Positions 1-8,230 of a stretch of 34,063 nucleotides of DNA are shown here, piece after piece (position 1 is the first letter of the stretch; each line of letters starts with the position of its first letter). The position numbers and the translations under genes are program-made. The notes under the pieces were generated by a model, which had not been told where the DNA came from, searched no databases, and saw only the letters and a program-made list of their open reading frames with translations. This DNA comes from Bacteroidota bacterium (GTDB taxonomy: Bacteria; Bacteroidota; Bacteroidia; Flavobacteriales; Weeksellaceae), in assembly GCA_023393915.1 (NCBI GenBank), contig JAEXBS010000091.1, positions 1-34,063 on the forward strand. Reading direction: 5' to 3'.

Positions 1-127
1 AATAACTACGGGGGCACTGCAACAGGTGCCCTCTTTAACAATTTTTAATATGGCAGATAATGTTACGTTACTAGACCTTTCATTTAACACTGACGGGGCT
101 TTAGATGGTTTGGATGCTTTGATCGCC
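1..127. repeat. Terminal direct repeat, left copy
   Basis: Bases 1-127 are identical to 33937-34063. The repeat contains a hairpin leader and the first codons of the tape measure gene, so it is not a repeat with its own gene content. A length of exactly 127 is a common maximum k-mer in de Bruijn assembly, which suggests the overlap left by a circular contig rather than a biological terminal repeat. Either way the two ends join, and coordinates after 33936 repeat the start. Confidence 0.95.
12..31 (+). promoter_or_regulatory. Leader hairpin, TGYAAMAG loop family
   Basis: Stem GGGCAC (12-17) pairs with GTGCCC (26-31) around the 8-nt loop TGCAACAG. The hairpin ends 18 nt before the tape measure ATG at 50. 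Hairpins with nearly the same loop and different stems precede the genes at 14097 and 23768. Translation control, RNA processing and attenuation are all possible; the sequence does not decide between them. Confidence 0.55.
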
Positions 128-2554
128 AAGTCTACGGAATTGGCAGAAAAGAAGGCACAACTACAAAAGGCACTAAAGGAGGAAGCCGACCAGCTAAACG
201 AAGCAAGGAAGGCTTATAAAGATGGTACGGTATCCCAAAGTGATTATAAAGATGCAGTAGATAAGGCAGCAAAGGCAAGCATAGAACTTAAAAAACAAAT
301 GCTTGACGTTACGGACGAGATAAAGGAAAACAATTCTGAAATCAAGATCAGTAAAACGCTTTTAGATTCACAAGCTACTAGCGTAAACGCTTTACGGGCG
401 CAGTTGGCAAAGAACACTAAAGAGGTTAACGCTATGAGCGCAGCCGAAAGGGAGAACACGGAGGCAGGAAAAAACCTTGTAGCGCAAACCAAAGCTATTT
501 CGGACAAGCTAAAGGAAATGGAGAAGGGCGTAGGAGATAACAGACGAAACGTAGGTAACTACGCTGACAGCATCACCGAAGCGATGGCGAACACTAAGGG
601 CCTTTCGGGGGCTACCGGGGCGCTAACTTCGTCAATGAGTGGCGGCATATCGGTTATCAAGGTGTTCAATGCCACATTGAAGGCGAACCCTATTCTAGCG
701 ATAGTGGGCTTTATACTTACTTTGATCAGTACGGTAGAAAGTTTAATGAAGCGCAATAGCGAAATGGCTGCATCACTGAAAGCAGCGTTTGCACCGTTTG
801 AAGTTATATTCAGTAGGTTACTAGATCAGATCACTAACTTTCTTTCCAGTGTGGCAAATGCCATCGTATGGGTGAGCGATGCTATTACAGGCCTGTTAGA
901 TAAGTTCGGTTTGATTTCAGAAGCGACGAAGGAAGCAGCGGCACAGGCAAAGGCACTTTCAAAAGCCGAGTATGACATATACGAAGCCGAAACGAAAATA
1001 CTTGTGCCTTTGGCAGAACAGAAGCGTAGGGCGGAAGAACTTAAAACGCTAGGATCGGATCAAAGTAAATCAGCTAAGGAACGCGCAGAAGCATATAAGC
1101 AGGCAAACGAGGTTCTTAAAAGCATGGAGGAGAAAGAGGTAGGCTTGCTTAAACAGAAGTACGAACAGATCAAAGCGCAAAACGAACTTTCTTATACATC
1201 ACAGGAGGATGCGCGTAAAGAAGCCGAGGCACTTGCAGCACTAGAGGAAAAGAGGGCGCAGTACGCCACCCAAAGAAAAGAGGTTATATCGCAAATTAGC
1301 GGTTTGGAAAAGACGGAACGCGATAAGGGCATAGCAGCAAGCAAGGCAGCGGCCACACAGGTAGCAGCCGACAAACTGAAAGCAGAGCAAAAGATGCAGC
1401 AGCAGATCAAGGAAGCACAGGCACAAGCAATCAAGCAGCTAGAGCAAAACATTACGTCCGTAGACCTTGCAGCACGCGAAGCCGAGATACAAAACAACTC
1501 TCTAGAGATGCGGATAGCAAACCAAAAGAAGTTCAACGTTGAAAGCGAGAAACTGGAAAAGTATAAACTTGAACAAGGTCTTATAGACAAGCAGGATTAT
1601 AACAACAAAGTTCTTGAAATGGATTTGGAGCTACGATCATTGCAGCAGGAGCAGGCACTAGCACAAGAGGAAGCAGATAAACAGAAGCAAGCTATTGACT
1701 TTGCGAACGCGCAGGAAGCCCGTTTGATGGGCATACAAAATGAGTTCGATTTAAAACAAGCCCAACTCGATTTAGCATATTCACAGGAGATGGCAGCCGC
1801 CGAACGGGTGGGGGCTGATACGGCACTAGTCAAGGAGAAATATGAAAAGTACCAACAGGAACTAACAAGGCAGCGTATTAATGCCGAATTGACAATGGCT
1901 AGTTCTTTGGCTGGTCAGTTGGGCGACTTGCTAGGCGAGGAAAGTGTGGCTGGTAAGGCGTTTGCAGTCGTACAGGCAACGATCAATACGTATCTAGGTG
2001 CTACTAAAGCATTGGCACAGGGTGGATTTTGGGGTATCGCACAGGCGGCAGCGGTTATAGCATTTGGTATGAAACAAGTTGCTAGCATCACTAAAACAAA
2101 AGACCCCGAAACAAAGGTTCAGTCCTCTGTTAAGAAATTTGCAAAGGGCGGACAGGTGTACGGGGCTTCACACGCAAACGGTGGTGTTACGTTCACAGGT
2201 TCAAACGGGCAGGTGTTTGAAGCGGAAGGCGGTGAGAACGTTTATATAATGAAGCGTACGGCATCCGCAGACATTGCAGCCCTTTCGGCAATCAACGAGG
2301 CGCATGGGGGTAGATCGTTCGGCACTTCGGGTATGTACAAGTTTGCAGAAGGCGGACAAGTAGCGATGATTTCGGGAAGCAACCAACAGACCGTAGCAAA
2401 TCAGCCTGTAATTCTTTCCAGTGAGAGTATTGCACAGTTGGCTAGCGTAGTCATTGACGCTGTTATAAACGCGCCTAACCCTGTTGTAACGGTACAAGAC
2501 ATTGATAACGGACAAAGCAACGTACAAGTTATACAAAACAGTGCATTATTATAA
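50..2554 (+). CDS. Tail tape measure protein
   Basis: An 834-residue protein that should fill the tail tube lumen and set tail length. Residues 15-180 and about 320-610 are rich in Lys, Glu, Gln and Ala and look like long coiled coils. Between them (about 185-300) is a hydrophobic segment with probable membrane-inserting helices, and a second hydrophobic block lies near 620-690. The C-terminus carries Gly-rich stretches of the type KGGQV and EGGENVY. This coiled-coil plus central hydrophobic layout is typical of siphovirus tape measures. I chose the ATG at 50 over an in-frame GTG at 26, because 26 lies inside the leader hairpin. The gene follows two large putative tail genes across the contig junction. 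Confidence is high for the class, moderate for exact domain limits. Confidence 0.88.
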   Translation: MADNVTLLDLSFNTDGALDGLDALIAKSTELAEKKAQLQKALKEEADQLNEARKAYKDGTVSQSDYKDAVDKAAKASIELKKQMLDVTDEIKENNSEIKISKTLLDSQATSVNALRAQLAKNTKEVNAMSAAERENTEAGKNLVAQTKAISDKLKEMEKGVGDNRRNVGNYADSITEAMANTKGLSGATGALTSSMSGGISVIKVFNATLKANPILAIVGFILTLISTVESLMKRNSEMAASLKAAFAPFEVIFSRLLDQITNFLSSVANAIVWVSDAITGLLDKFGLISEATKEAAAQAKALSKAEYDIYEAETKILVPLAEQKRRAEELKTLGSDQSKSAKERAEAYKQANEVLKSMEEKEVGLLKQKYEQIKAQNELSYTSQEDARKEAEALAALEEKRAQYATQRKEVISQISGLEKTERDKGIAASKAAATQVAADKLKAEQKMQQQIKEAQAQAIKQLEQNITSVDLAAREAEIQNNSLEMRIANQKKFNVESEKLEKYKLEQGLIDKQDYNNKVLEMDLELRSLQQEQALAQEEADKQKQAIDFANAQEARLMGIQNEFDLKQAQLDLAYSQEMAAAERVGADTALVKEKYEKYQQELTRQRINAELTMASSLAGQLGDLLGEESVAGKAFAVVQATINTYLGATKALAQGGFWGIAQAAAVIAFGMKQVASITKTKDPETKVQSSVKKFAKGGQVYGASHANGGVTFTGSNGQVFEAEGGENVYIMKRTASADIAALSAINEAHGGRSFGTSGMYKFAEGGQVAMISGSNQQTVANQPVILSSESIAQLASVVIDAVINAPNPVVTVQDIDNGQSNVQVIQNSALL

Positions 2555-2559
2555 AATTG

Positions 2560-2609
2560 ACTGTCGCAAAGTGGGGTATCTAGTTATTAGGTGCTATCTT
2601 TGCGACAGT
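2560..2609 (+). promoter_or_regulatory. Inverted repeat overlapping a Bacteroidota-type -7 box
   Basis: Twelve-base arms 2560-2571 (ACTGTCGCAAAG) and 2598-2609 are perfect inverted repeats around 26 nt. A -7 box TATCTTTG lies at 2595-2602, so the right arm overlaps it. The position between the tape measure stop and the protease start suggests a combined terminator or operator and promoter that restarts transcription for the capsid genes. A convincing -33 TTG is missing (TGG at 2572). Confidence 0.6.
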
Positions 2610-2629
2610 TACAACAAACCAAAGCAATT

Positions 2630-3643
2630 ATGAAATTTAGAAAACTAAGAGTTATTCAAGCAGGTATTACCACCAACTACGTAATGGTAAACGAAAAAGC
2701 ATTGCCTTTGAATATTACAGACGCAGCGGTGCAATCAGTTGTGACGCTAGGAAACCAAAAGCCGATTCATTGCAGGCGCACACATAATGGCCCCGATATG
2801 CTGGACGGGTATCTAGGGAAGTTCGATAACTTTGTTTATGAGGATGGCATTGCCTATGCAGACTTTAATTTGTCACCAGCATTGGAAAGCGCCTACCCGT
2901 CCGAAGCAAAGTTCATATCTACAATGATAGATAAAGAACCCGATATGTTAGGTATTTCCATTATCGGTTCGAACCATCAAATAGAAAATGGCGAGGTTAT
3001 AGATATTACAGAGTTTACAGAGTTGTATTCCTGTGATATTGTAGGGCTTCCAGCCGCTACTACCTCTTTATTTAGTAATAATCAAAAAGAAAGTAAAATG
3101 AACAAATTTTTTAGTGCATTTGCTTCTGTGTTCACTTCTAAAAATAAGTTTGCCACTGAAACTGTGACTACTAAAGACGGAAGTACAATCACAATAGAAG
3201 CGGTTGGCGAAAGCATGGCTATCGGGGACAAGGTCTTTGATAGCGAAGGCAATGCAGTTGCAGACGGTGAGATCATTATCGTTGTTGACGGACAAGAAGC
3301 CGTTATCGAAATTGAAAACGGTGCTATCAAAGAGGTTAAAGCAGTTGAGCCCGAAGAGGAAACAACCGAGGAATTGTCGGAAGAGGAAAAGAAGAAGAAG
3401 GAGGAAGAGGAAGAGGAAAAATCTAAAGCCGCCCCCGAAGAGTTCAGCAAGTCTATTGCAGCCTTACAGGCATCCATTGCAGAACATGGTAAGAAGTTGG
3501 CAGAGTTAACCGAGAAGTTCAGCAAGGCGAGCAAAGCCCCGAATTTCGGAACAGGGGCAGCCACAGTACAAACCAAAGGTGGTATTACAAAACTATCCAA
3601 AGATGCAGTACAAGAAGCTGCAAAGAAGTACAAGAAAAAATAA
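2630..3643 (+). CDS. Prohead protease fused to scaffolding domain
   Basis: A 337-residue protein that probably matures the capsid. Residues 1-150 resemble phage prohead proteases: a His in the HCRRTHNGPDMLDGYLG segment, the MLGISIIGSN segment, then ELYSCDIVGLPAATTS, which matches the Ser-containing strand and PA motif near the end of such domains. Residues 157-337 are acidic then Lys-rich (a run of E and K at about 245-270) with a coiled coil, as expected of a scaffold. An in-frame ATG at 3098 with an A-rich leader could make a free scaffold of 181 residues. The ATG at 2630 was chosen because an earlier in-frame TTG would lie inside the promoter hairpin. It sits directly before the capsid gene. 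Confidence 0.75.
   Translation: MKFRKLRVIQAGITTNYVMVNEKALPLNITDAAVQSVVTLGNQKPIHCRRTHNGPDMLDGYLGKFDNFVYEDGIAYADFNLSPALESAYPSEAKFISTMIDKEPDMLGISIIGSNHQIENGEVIDITEFTELYSCDIVGLPAATTSLFSNNQKESKMNKFFSAFASVFTSKNKFATETVTTKDGSTITIEAVGESMAIGDKVFDSEGNAVADGEIIIVVDGQEAVIEIENGAIKEVKAVEPEEETTEELSEEEKKKKEEEEEEKSKAAPEEFSKSIAALQASIAEHGKKLAELTEKFSKASKAPNFGTGAATVQTKGGITKLSKDAVQEAAKKYKKK
3098..3643 (+). CDS. Possible nested scaffold product (internal start)
   Basis: This is the same frame as the protease-scaffold gene, starting at the internal Met of MNKFFSAF. The bases just before it are A-rich like the leaders of other genes here. The product would be the acidic, coiled-coil C-terminal half alone. Nested scaffold genes of this kind are known in lambda-like phages (Nu3 within C). 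This is inference from layout; no direct evidence of internal initiation can be read. Confidence 0.35.
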   Translation: MNKFFSAFASVFTSKNKFATETVTTKDGSTITIEAVGESMAIGDKVFDSEGNAVADGEIIIVVDGQEAVIEIENGAIKEVKAVEPEEETTEELSEEEKKKKEEEEEEKSKAAPEEFSKSIAALQASIAEHGKKLAELTEKFSKASKAPNFGTGAATVQTKGGITKLSKDAVQEAAKKYKKK

Positions 3644-3669
3644 TTCAACAAATTTAAAAAATTACAATT

Positions 3670-4629
3670 ATGGCAATGACTTTTACAGCAATGAATAAAT
3701 TAAACCTTGCAGGCTTGAATGACGTTATCGTTTTGACAGTCGGTGCAAGTGGTGAAATTTCAGATTCATTAACCGTTATGAACGGTATCGAAAATAATAC
3801 TCCTATCGTTGCATTAACCGCTAAAGACTACGCTTTGCGTTTGTCAGCAGGTTGTGCGGACCCTTACAAGTATGACGCTATTTCCGACAAGGTTAAGTAT
3901 TACGAACACTCACCGATTCATTTGCCTTTAGTGGTTTGTTTGCAAGACCTGTGGGGTAAAATGGTAGCGAAGGGCATCAACCTCGACGATGATTTTTCTG
4001 AAACAGAATTGGCTGGTTTTATCCAAGTACAGATTAACGAAGTGTTAGACGCTGATATGTTGCGTTTGGCGTGGCTGGACGGTGACGCTGTGCAGAAAGA
4101 AGCTAACCCCAATGCGGCAGCCTATGGTATTTTGAAACACGGTGGTTTTATCCAACAGCATTTGGACAGTACAGAAACACAAGGCGCACTTGTTCTTGAT
4201 ACAGCAGGCGTTCTTAACGCTTTGCGTTCTTGTATTGATAGCCAAAATACTAAGGTATTGGCCGATTCAGAGTTTTTCGTTTCAACAAACGTTATGCGCT
4301 TGTACAAAAACTTGTTGCAGGACAGAGATAACAGCGTAGCACATGTTGCTATGACCGATGGCAAACCGACTTATTTCTTTGAAGGTTATAAGATTACAGC
4401 GTTGAACCATGTATCTAATGCAGCTAAGACCGATAGCAAGTACGATGCTTTCGTAGCATTTGCACCGAAGTCTAACCAGCATTTGGCAATGGAAAGTGGA
4501 GCGGTTTCTATCGATCCGTTCATCCGCGATGCGCAGGATAGAAAATACTATTCTACTACCTTGTTTGCAGCTACTGCAATGTTGGTTGAACCTTCATTCA
4601 TGCAGTTGTGGTTACACGAAGCAGTTTAA
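3670..4629 (+). CDS. Major capsid protein
   Basis: A 319-residue protein, likely the shell subunit of the head. Evidence is mostly contextual: it follows the protease-scaffold gene by 26 bp, has the usual size of HK97-fold capsid proteins, and contains mixed helix and strand segments without membrane or catalytic motifs. Residues about 95-130 include a helix-rich segment (DFSETELAGFIQVQINEVLDADML), and the C-terminal part has FVAFAPKSNQHLAMESGAVSIDPF, typical of a capsid P-domain and A-domain. A strong hairpin follows the stop, which may raise its dose relative to downstream genes. A fold prediction would settle it. Confidence 0.75.
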   Translation: MAMTFTAMNKLNLAGLNDVIVLTVGASGEISDSLTVMNGIENNTPIVALTAKDYALRLSAGCADPYKYDAISDKVKYYEHSPIHLPLVVCLQDLWGKMVAKGINLDDDFSETELAGFIQVQINEVLDADMLRLAWLDGDAVQKEANPNAAAYGILKHGGFIQQHLDSTETQGALVLDTAGVLNALRSCIDSQNTKVLADSEFFVSTNVMRLYKNLLQDRDNSVAHVAMTDGKPTYFFEGYKITALNHVSNAAKTDSKYDAFVAFAPKSNQHLAMESGAVSIDPFIRDAQDRKYYSTTLFAATAMLVEPSFMQLWLHEAV

Positions 4630-4653
4630 GAGAGATTTAACAGAATACTAACG

Positions 4654-4687
4654 TAGGGGGTTGGGCTTTAACCCAACTCCCTATTTT
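4654..4687 (+). terminator. Intrinsic terminator-like hairpin after the capsid gene
   Basis: Twelve-base arms (4654-4665 and 4672-4683; one G-U pair) close a 6-nt loop CTTTAA and are followed by TTTT. It ends 17 nt before the ATG at 4701, a spacing shared with the leader hairpins elsewhere. It could be a partial terminator that leaves capsid mRNA in excess, or a leader structure for the next gene. Confidence 0.65.
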
Positions 4688-4700
4688 CATTTATAACTAT

Positions 4701-5240
4701 ATGGCAGCAAATAAAACGTGTTTAGGCAAAATGGTTACTAATATACGCATGAACTGTGGCATTCCACAACACGGTATTGAGGAATTTTTGCTAGTTGATG
4801 TTGAGGACATCAACGAAATTGTTGTTACTAGCTTTGCAGTTTCGGCTTTTACCCTGGCAGACGTATCGAAGCCTATTCTAGTAGAAGCCTACAAGATGAC
4901 ATCACAGGTGACAGAGAGTTTGCAGGGTCTTGACGGATCGGCGGCGATGAAACAAACGGTACTTTTCAATATCTTTGATAAGACGAAGTATGCCGAACTT
5001 ATTTCGGGGCTGGCAAACCGTAGGTTCGTAGCTTTAGCAAAGCACAAGGACCTAGGCTTGTACAAAGTGTACGGTGCTTACTGTGGGCTGGATATTGCAT
5101 CGGCTGATATTGACAGTAACGACGCAGGCGGTTACGCTAAAATATCTTTGTCAACACCCGAAGGCGCACAGGGAGAAATGAGTTTAACTACTACGAGTGC
5201 TATTTATGACGCTATCAAGGCGCAAATACCGTCTAACTAA
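4701..5240 (+). CDS. Putative virion protein, first of three tandem paralogs
   Basis: 179 residues. I do not recognise the family. It shares with the next two genes an N-terminal block with two Cys (C7 and C19 here), a middle strand-rich part, and a C-terminal block in which a YKVYGAYCGL segment, a Gly-Gly segment, an STPEG segment and a final AIYDAI helix line up. Size, absence of enzymatic motifs and position after the capsid gene suggest a tail tube or capsid decoration protein. It is the most diverged of the three at the N-terminus. Start ATG at 4701 follows the hairpin that ends at 4683. Confidence 0.6.
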   Translation: MAANKTCLGKMVTNIRMNCGIPQHGIEEFLLVDVEDINEIVVTSFAVSAFTLADVSKPILVEAYKMTSQVTESLQGLDGSAAMKQTVLFNIFDKTKYAELISGLANRRFVALAKHKDLGLYKVYGAYCGLDIASADIDSNDAGGYAKISLSTPEGAQGEMSLTTTSAIYDAIKAQIPSN

Positions 5241-5255
5241 TTAAAACAAATTAAT

Positions 5256-5771
5256 ATGGCTTGTTTACAAAAAATTTCTAGTGCCATTGATTACGATTGT
5301 GCCAACGGTTTTGTGGGCTTTTCGCAGGTGGCAATGATTAATAAGGCAGATATTCAGTCTTTCTCGGTTAACAGCTCCAAAGCTGTTACTGCATTGATTA
5401 TAGGTAGCGGTGTTCCCTACGGGGTGGCCTCTCAAAAGAAGGGCTTTTCAGTGTCCGAAACGGTACGGGTGAACGACGGCGCGCCCAACGCGTATGTACA
5501 CGAAGTTACCGTAACGGTTTACGAGAAAGAAAACCCCTTGCTTTTTAACCAGTTGGCAAACGGTGATGTGGTGTTTATCGCCAAACGGGCAAAGTATTGC
5601 CGTGTCTACGGTTTATACTACGGTTTGCAGCCTACTGCATCCTCTATGAACAGTAATGAGAACGGGGGCTGGGCTACGTTTACATTCACCACGCCCGAAG
5701 GCGTACTGGGTGAGGACTATTTAACAGTTGAAAATGCGGTGTACACCTCTATTTTTAGCGCAGTTGTTTAA
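5256..5771 (+). CDS. Putative virion protein, second tandem paralog
   Basis: 171 residues, starting MACLQK like the third copy. Alignable segments with the first copy are the FNQLANGDVVFIAKRAK region, VYGLYYGL, a Gly-Gly turn, FTTPEGVLGE and a closing short helix. The protein is strand-rich and has no catalytic signature. The gene is 15 bp after the first copy, with a short A-rich leader (TTAAAACAAATTAAT) and no Shine-Dalgarno sequence. The likely role is the same class of structural protein, perhaps diverged for a separate place in the virion. Confidence 0.6.
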   Translation: MACLQKISSAIDYDCANGFVGFSQVAMINKADIQSFSVNSSKAVTALIIGSGVPYGVASQKKGFSVSETVRVNDGAPNAYVHEVTVTVYEKENPLLFNQLANGDVVFIAKRAKYCRVYGLYYGLQPTASSMNSNENGGWATFTFTTPEGVLGEDYLTVENAVYTSIFSAVV

Positions 5772-5789
5772 CTTTAAAAACAAATACAT

Positions 5790-6323
5790 ATGGCTTGTTT
5801 ACAAAAATTCTATGTTGACCTTAGTTGGGGTTGCAATTATGGTGCCAAGGGAGGTACCCTCGGCAAATATGACGAAGCGATTCTAATTAATGCGTCCGAT
5901 ATTGATAGCTTTTCGGGTGGTGATAACAGCGCTACCCTAGTTTTGACTAGCGGTAAAAAGGGATCCATCATCGAGGTGACTAACAACAGTTTTAAGGTGT
6001 CAGTAGCCCGAAAGGGTGGCGATATGTTCCCCGTGATGTATGACCCTAGTGTCATTATGAAAGTGCCACATAGATTGTCAAGTTTATCAAACGGATTGGC
6101 ACACGACTTTGTTAACTCCGTTTTCGTTATTGCGTTAAAGGGGACGAACGGTTATACTATAATCGGGTTGGGCGCACCTTTGGTGTGTACAGAGATTGAA
6201 GGTGACAGTACAACTAGTGAGTTCTTAACTGTTACATTTGGAACGGATGAAGGGCAAACAGGTAGTACAATCTACGGAATTTCAAAGGCTACGTATGAAG
6301 CACTTAAAGTACCAGCAGTTTAA
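5790..6323 (+). CDS. Putative virion protein, third tandem paralog
   Basis: 177 residues, starting MACLQKF with a Cys at position 15, as in the second copy. The middle has short insertions relative to the others (a segment around KGSIIEVTNNSF). The C-terminal block keeps the SSLSNG, FVIALKG, TVTFGTDEGQTG and ATYEAL pattern. The leader is again short and A-rich. The three-gene tandem array is best explained by duplication followed by divergence. A function in the head or tail surface is inferred from position only. Confidence 0.6.
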   Translation: MACLQKFYVDLSWGCNYGAKGGTLGKYDEAILINASDIDSFSGGDNSATLVLTSGKKGSIIEVTNNSFKVSVARKGGDMFPVMYDPSVIMKVPHRLSSLSNGLAHDFVNSVFVIALKGTNGYTIIGLGAPLVCTEIEGDSTTSEFLTVTFGTDEGQTGSTIYGISKATYEALKVPAV

Positions 6324-6333
6324 ATAAAATATT

Positions 6334-6669
6334 ATGACAGAAGAGATTATAAACCAAACAGAGCGGCCCATAGAGGTTGCTCCTGTTGTTGTTTCCACAC
6401 GGGAAATGATGGAAAAGTATTTTGAAATGACAGGTTTGAAACTAGACCCTAACTGTCACCTAGACAGTGAGTTCGTCAAGAAGTGGTACGAAACCAAATA
6501 CCTAACGGGTGTACACGTTCGTTTCGTTTTGCCGAAAGGAACTACTATAACTCATTACGGTGATGGCATCATTTATAAAAATACTAATATTACAGACGAA
6601 ATCGCGCTTCGGTTAATTTCCGAAAACCCCGATTATGGAAAAATATTTATAGATTTACAAAACAAATAA
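6334..6669 (+). CDS. Hypothetical protein between virion paralogs and portal
   Basis: 111 residues, family not recognised. The N-terminal 25 residues look disordered. Residues 25-50 (MMEKYFEMTGLKLDPNCHLDSE) are a likely helix and loop, and the rest is a small alpha-beta segment ending IFIDLQNK. It lies 10 bp after the third paralog and 3 bp before the portal gene, so it is translated as part of the head operon. A head-tail connector or portal-associated role is possible but unproven. Confidence 0.55.
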   Translation: MTEEIINQTERPIEVAPVVVSTREMMEKYFEMTGLKLDPNCHLDSEFVKKWYETKYLTGVHVRFVLPKGTTITHYGDGIIYKNTNITDEIALRLISENPDYGKIFIDLQNK

Positions 6670-6672
6670 GTT

Positions 6673-7830
6673 ATGATCGGATATAAAAGGATTCAATTAA
6701 TAGTTGAAAGAGCATTAAAGCTATCAGCAAACACGGGTGATAAGATTATCACCTACGGAGATGGGAATTTATATCCGCAAGAAATAGCGAACCTTATCTA
6801 CGCTTCCAAAACGGCATCAGCAGCAGTAGAAAAAATGACTGAAAACATTATTTGTGAAGGTTTCAAGAACGAAGAGTTCAGAAACATAACGAATGATAAC
6901 GGTTATAACATGGACGACATTTTAGAGATCACAGCCAATGACCTAGCCCGTTTCAAGGGCTGGGCATGGATCGTCCAATACGGTTTGCGTGAAGGCGGTT
7001 ATGTTCCCGTTGGCGTGTATAATGTGCCGTTTGAATATGTGCGTGCAGAAAAGTCGGATAACTATCTGAAAGACCCTAAAATATACAAATGGAGAGTTTT
7101 TAATAACTGGGACAGGCAGACAGTGAAGGCAACGCAGGTAATGCAGAACTCAATCGTATATAACACATACGATCCGAAGAACGCGCCTAATGAAATCGCG
7201 GACTGTGGAGGACTGGAAAACTATAACGGGCAGTTACTGTACGTTAACTTGTGTACTACTAGGCCCTACCCTATTTCAACGTTCCACTCTGTACGAAACG
7301 AAATGGATGCGGAGAACAAGAACGGTAAATATGTTAGCCGTACTTTGGGGCGCGGCTTCCACATGTGTTCCATTGTTACACATGGAGAGTTTGAAACGGA
7401 TCAAGAACAGCAAGACTTTACAGATACACTAGCCGAAATGATGGGTAGTGAAAACGCTGGTTCAGTTCTTACAGTTCGCAACAACAACATCGAACAGAAG
7501 GATAAGTTTATCACCGTGGATCAGTTAGGCAGCCCGATAGATCGCGAACTGTATAAAGCGTATGTAGAACCGTTGAGAAAGGATATAGCCATTTCAGCGT
7601 ATAACATACCGTTACCGTTGATTGATAGTTCTTTGCTTACTTTCTCGAATGCTTCGGGTGAGGTTATCAAGGAATTGCAGAAAGTTTATAGAAATTCACT
7701 ATCGAAAGTAAGACAAAGGATCAGCCGAGAACTAGCACAAATGTTCGGGGTTGATATTTCTATTACCGAGATCAATAATAAATTTGAAACAGATGAGTTA
7801 CCCACTACAAAAAGCCCGGACGCTATTTGA
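6673..7830 (+). CDS. Portal protein
   Basis: A 385-residue candidate for the dodecameric ring through which DNA enters the head. It is shorter than many portals (400-500 residues). Portal-like features: an N-terminal segment with ASKTASAAVEKMTENIICEGF, a wing-like middle with many aromatic residues, and a C-terminal helical stem (about 240-370) including QEQQDFTDTLAEMMG, then the PIDRELYKAYVEPLRKDIAI segment, IPLPLI, FSNASGEVIKELQKV and RQRISRELAQMF. This last pattern, with a helix asking for a properly bound DNA-lining loop, is what HK97-family portals show. Notably it lies about 13 kb of genome away from the terminase genes. The next gene overlaps its 3' end by 38 bp. Confidence 0.72.
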   Translation: MIGYKRIQLIVERALKLSANTGDKIITYGDGNLYPQEIANLIYASKTASAAVEKMTENIICEGFKNEEFRNITNDNGYNMDDILEITANDLARFKGWAWIVQYGLREGGYVPVGVYNVPFEYVRAEKSDNYLKDPKIYKWRVFNNWDRQTVKATQVMQNSIVYNTYDPKNAPNEIADCGGLENYNGQLLYVNLCTTRPYPISTFHSVRNEMDAENKNGKYVSRTLGRGFHMCSIVTHGEFETDQEQQDFTDTLAEMMGSENAGSVLTVRNNNIEQKDKFITVDQLGSPIDRELYKAYVEPLRKDIAISAYNIPLPLIDSSLLTFSNASGEVIKELQKVYRNSLSKVRQRISRELAQMFGVDISITEINNKFETDELPTTKSPDAI

Positions 7831-8230
7831 AATAGCTAAGGACGTACCCGATAGCAGGCTAGAAAAGGCTTTCTTTGAAGCCGATTCTCTAGACCTTTCA
7901 CCGAAATTAGGGATGCTGTACGCGGCTATCCCTACAACATACCTAGGGAACACAGATACGTACATAGGCGCGGACTATGTTATATGCTATTATATGTTCG
8001 CTAGGTATCTACAAACAGCAGATCAAGCATCTACGACAACAGGTTTGAAGTTACAAACATACAACGGTAGTATTGTACTACCCGACAATTCTAGAATAAA
8101 ACGCTTTGAAGCCGAACGGGGCAAAGCCGATTTATTTGTAGAGGGCTTGATAGCAGCCATGAAAAAAGATGGCGTAATTAAGGAGAAATGCACTCGAGCC
8201 AAGTCTTATCGGATAGGTCTTATCAAGTGA
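7793..8230 (+). CDS. Hypothetical protein overlapping portal 3' end
   Basis: 145 residues, starting at the ATG of MSYPLQK inside the last codons of the portal gene. An upstream in-frame start at 7751 would deepen the overlap to 80 bp and is less likely. The protein has a helical N-terminus (LFEIAKDVPDSRLEKAFFEADSL) and a middle with many Tyr. The family is not recognised. Genes directly after a portal often encode head completion or adaptor proteins, but nothing in the sequence proves this. The holin-like gene starts within its last 43 bp. Confidence 0.55.
   Translation: MSYPLQKARTLFEIAKDVPDSRLEKAFFEADSLDLSPKLGMLYAAIPTTYLGNTDTYIGADYVICYYMFARYLQTADQASTTTGLKLQTYNGSIVLPDNSRIKRFEAERGKADLFVEGLIAAMKKDGVIKEKCTRAKSYRIGLIK

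Noticed and set aside
3204..3509. Plus-strand frame of 101 residues within the scaffold
   Set aside because: Arg/Lys runs arise from the frame shift of acidic codons; fully inside a better gene.
3082..3651. Long minus-strand frame opposite the protease-scaffold gene
   Set aside because: Ser-rich composition mirrors the Glu/Lys codons of the real gene; no leader or context, and all other genes are on the plus strand.
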